Origin: Candidatus Methanomethylophilaceae archaeon
GTDB lineage: Archaea > Thermoplasmatota > Thermoplasmata > Methanomassiliicoccales > Methanomethylophilaceae
Reading direction: 5' to 3'
NCBI GenBank assembly: GCA_944322255.1
Contig: CALUOK010000009.1
Span: forward strand, 18,177-82,176
Length of the DNA stretch: 64,000 bases
In this document: piece by piece, positions 63,037-64,000 of the stretch
Layout of the letters: the number at the start of each line of letters is the position of its first letter
How positions within the stretch are numbered: the stretch's first letter is position 1
Position numbers and translations under genes: made by a program
Notes under the pieces: generated by a model
Seen by the model: only the letters and a program-made list of their open reading frames with translations
Databases searched by the model: none
Told to the model about the DNA's origin: nothing

Positions 63037-63537
63037 TCACTGCTTCGGAGCGTACATGCCGACCAGCTTGGCGTGCGCCAGCACATGGCCCTGCATGGCG
63101 AAGTACAGCTCGTTCAGCCTGAAACCCCTTTTCAGGTCCAGGACGGTGTCCAGGGCGTAGACCTTCAGGGTGTACCTGTGCTCCCTGTCCGGAGGGGCGG
63201 GTCCGCCGTATCCGGTGGCCTGCTCGACCGTGTTCTCGCCGGCCACGCTGTGCCAGCTGTTGCACCCCTCGGTGAAGTCGGGGTCGTTGTGCGACTCCCC
63301 CTCGGCCACGCTCGTCCTCCTGAGGTCGCTGATGGTCCAGTGGAGCCAGTCGAACCCGCAGACGGGGACGGCGTCGTAGTCGTCGAAGATGACCGCGAAG
63401 CTCTTCGCGCCCTCGGGGGCGTCCTCGATCTCGAAGGGGATGGACAGGCACGGCATGCCGTTGACGAATTTCTCGCCCTTGCATCCGTACTTGTCCTGGA
63501 TCCAGCCGTCCACGACGGCGCTGCTAGTTATCTTCAT
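63037..63537 (-). CDS. PEBP/YbhB-YbcL Raf-kinase-inhibitor-like protein
   Basis: 166 residues. Conserved FAVIFDDYDAVPVCGFDWLHWTI (ligand pocket with Asp and His) and GYGGPAPPDREHRYTLKVYALD are diagnostic of the phosphatidylethanolamine-binding fold. Cytoplasmic, function unknown in archaea. Divergent from the MazG-like gene across about 85 bases. Confidence 0.9.
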   Translation of the reverse strand: MKITSSAVVDGWIQDKYGCKGEKFVNGMPCLSIPFEIEDAPEGAKSFAVIFDDYDAVPVCGFDWLHWTISDLRRTSVAEGESHNDPDFTEGCNSWHSVAGENTVEQATGYGGPAPPDREHRYTLKVYALDTVLDLKRGFRLNELYFAMQGHVLAHAKLVGMYAPKQ

Positions 63538-63622
63538 CTTGGATGTCTCCGGAAGGGGATGGGCTAGGTCCGATATAACCGATGGTGAGCAACGTTATCT
63601 CCGATGCCGACGTTCTGGCAGC

Positions 63623-63970
63623 ATGGACGATTCCACAGCAACCGTCTCGACGCTCAAGGACCTCGTCAGGGAGTTCTGCGAGGAGCGCGACTGGGACCGG
63701 TACCACAATCCCAAGGACCTGGCCATCGGGATGGTCACGGAGTCCTCGGAGCTTCTCGACATATTCAGGTTCAAGTCGCAGGAGGACATCGACGCGATAA
63801 TGTCCGATCCGGCTCGCTCGGCACATGTGAGGGAGGAGCTCTCGGACGTGATCTACTTCGCAATGAGGTTCGCCCAGATGAACGGCATAGACGTCTACAC
63901 CGAGCTCGTCAGGAAGATAGGGATTGTTCCAAGTACAGACTTCGTGAACAGCGAGAATACAGCGAAATGA
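63623..63970 (+). CDS. MazG-like nucleotide pyrophosphohydrolase
   Basis: 115 residues. The all-alpha NTP-PPase motif reads TESSELLDIFRFKSQEDID (E-x-x-E) and REELSDVIYFAMRFA (E-x-x-D). This single-domain form is that of small dCTP/dNTP-type or MazG-like housecleaning enzymes (the RS21-C6 group). The start at ATG 63623 gives the usual N-terminus; earlier in-frame codons are antisense to PEBP. The remaining 30 bases of the window show no gene. Confidence 0.88.
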   Translation: MDDSTATVSTLKDLVREFCEERDWDRYHNPKDLAIGMVTESSELLDIFRFKSQEDIDAIMSDPARSAHVREELSDVIYFAMRFAQMNGIDVYTELVRKIGIVPSTDFVNSENTAK

Positions 63971-64000
63971 AAGAAGATAAAGATGACTGAATGAAGGACA

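Overview
The window is archaeal chromosome. RNA polymerase is split into A' and A'' genes, followed by L30e and an archaeal NusA-like protein. The archaea-only GatD/GatE amidotransferase, S17e, an archaeal-type RqcH and TATA boxes in place of bacterial -35/-10 promoters are also present. The high GC content, short intergenic spaces, HypB and several iron-sulfur flavoproteins fit a methanogen-related Thermoplasmatota, most likely Methanomassiliicoccales; the lineage is inference, not proof.

Layout. 1-4402: end of the RNA polymerase operon (rpoA1, rpoA2, rpl30e, nusA), without the usual rps12/rps7/EF-2 continuation. 4551-6296: a radical SAM protein divergent from pyrF. 6395-12927: an STT3-like membrane protein with a very large exterior and a coupled one-span surface protein. 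12966-16851: translin-family protein, then a hypB-purD-truA operon and a small membrane protein, all on the minus strand. 17024-17695: an orphan helical protein.

17866-33066 is the most striking part: about 15 kb of co-directional, nearly gap-free genes with softer GC bias than both flanks. Unit A (17866-26674) is HD-RyR protein, SLOG + transmembrane protein, zinc-ribbon/transglutaminase-like protein, Sel1 repeats (split by a frameshift), TIR protein, ribose-1,5-bisphosphate isomerase-like protein and HAD phosphatase. Unit B (26737-33066) is a large helical protein, a KGGVGR-type ParA/MinD ATPase, an 859-residue protein ending in a second TIR domain, and a YkgJ-type cysteine-cluster protein. 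The domains match the nucleotide-signal-dependent conflict (immunity) repertoire, but I do not recognise this combination as a named system.

33173-36329: gatD-gatE. 36467-46308: MFS and MATE transporters, three clustered flavoproteins plus a fourth nearby around a divergent HxlR regulator with a palindromic operator, a HemK-like methyltransferase, a DoxX-like protein, an acetyltransferase, an MBL hydrolase, a zinc-finger protein and a YdeI-like protein. 46417-53866: DUF234-type ATPase, HAD phosphatase, an ABC exporter divergent from a RelB-type antitoxin whose toxin gene is frameshifted, then TraB-like, thyX, TerB-like, msrA, rps17e and tRNA-Arg. 53937-63970: small membrane protein, rqcH, TetR/MMPL divergent pair with inverted repeats, NSS symporter, tRNA-Thr, a palindrome-rich spacer, DUF1015, PEBP and MazG-like genes.

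Five genes or operons end in a short GC hairpin closed by a cUNCGg tetraloop when read on the transcribed strand. This looks like a recurring 3'-end signature of this genome.
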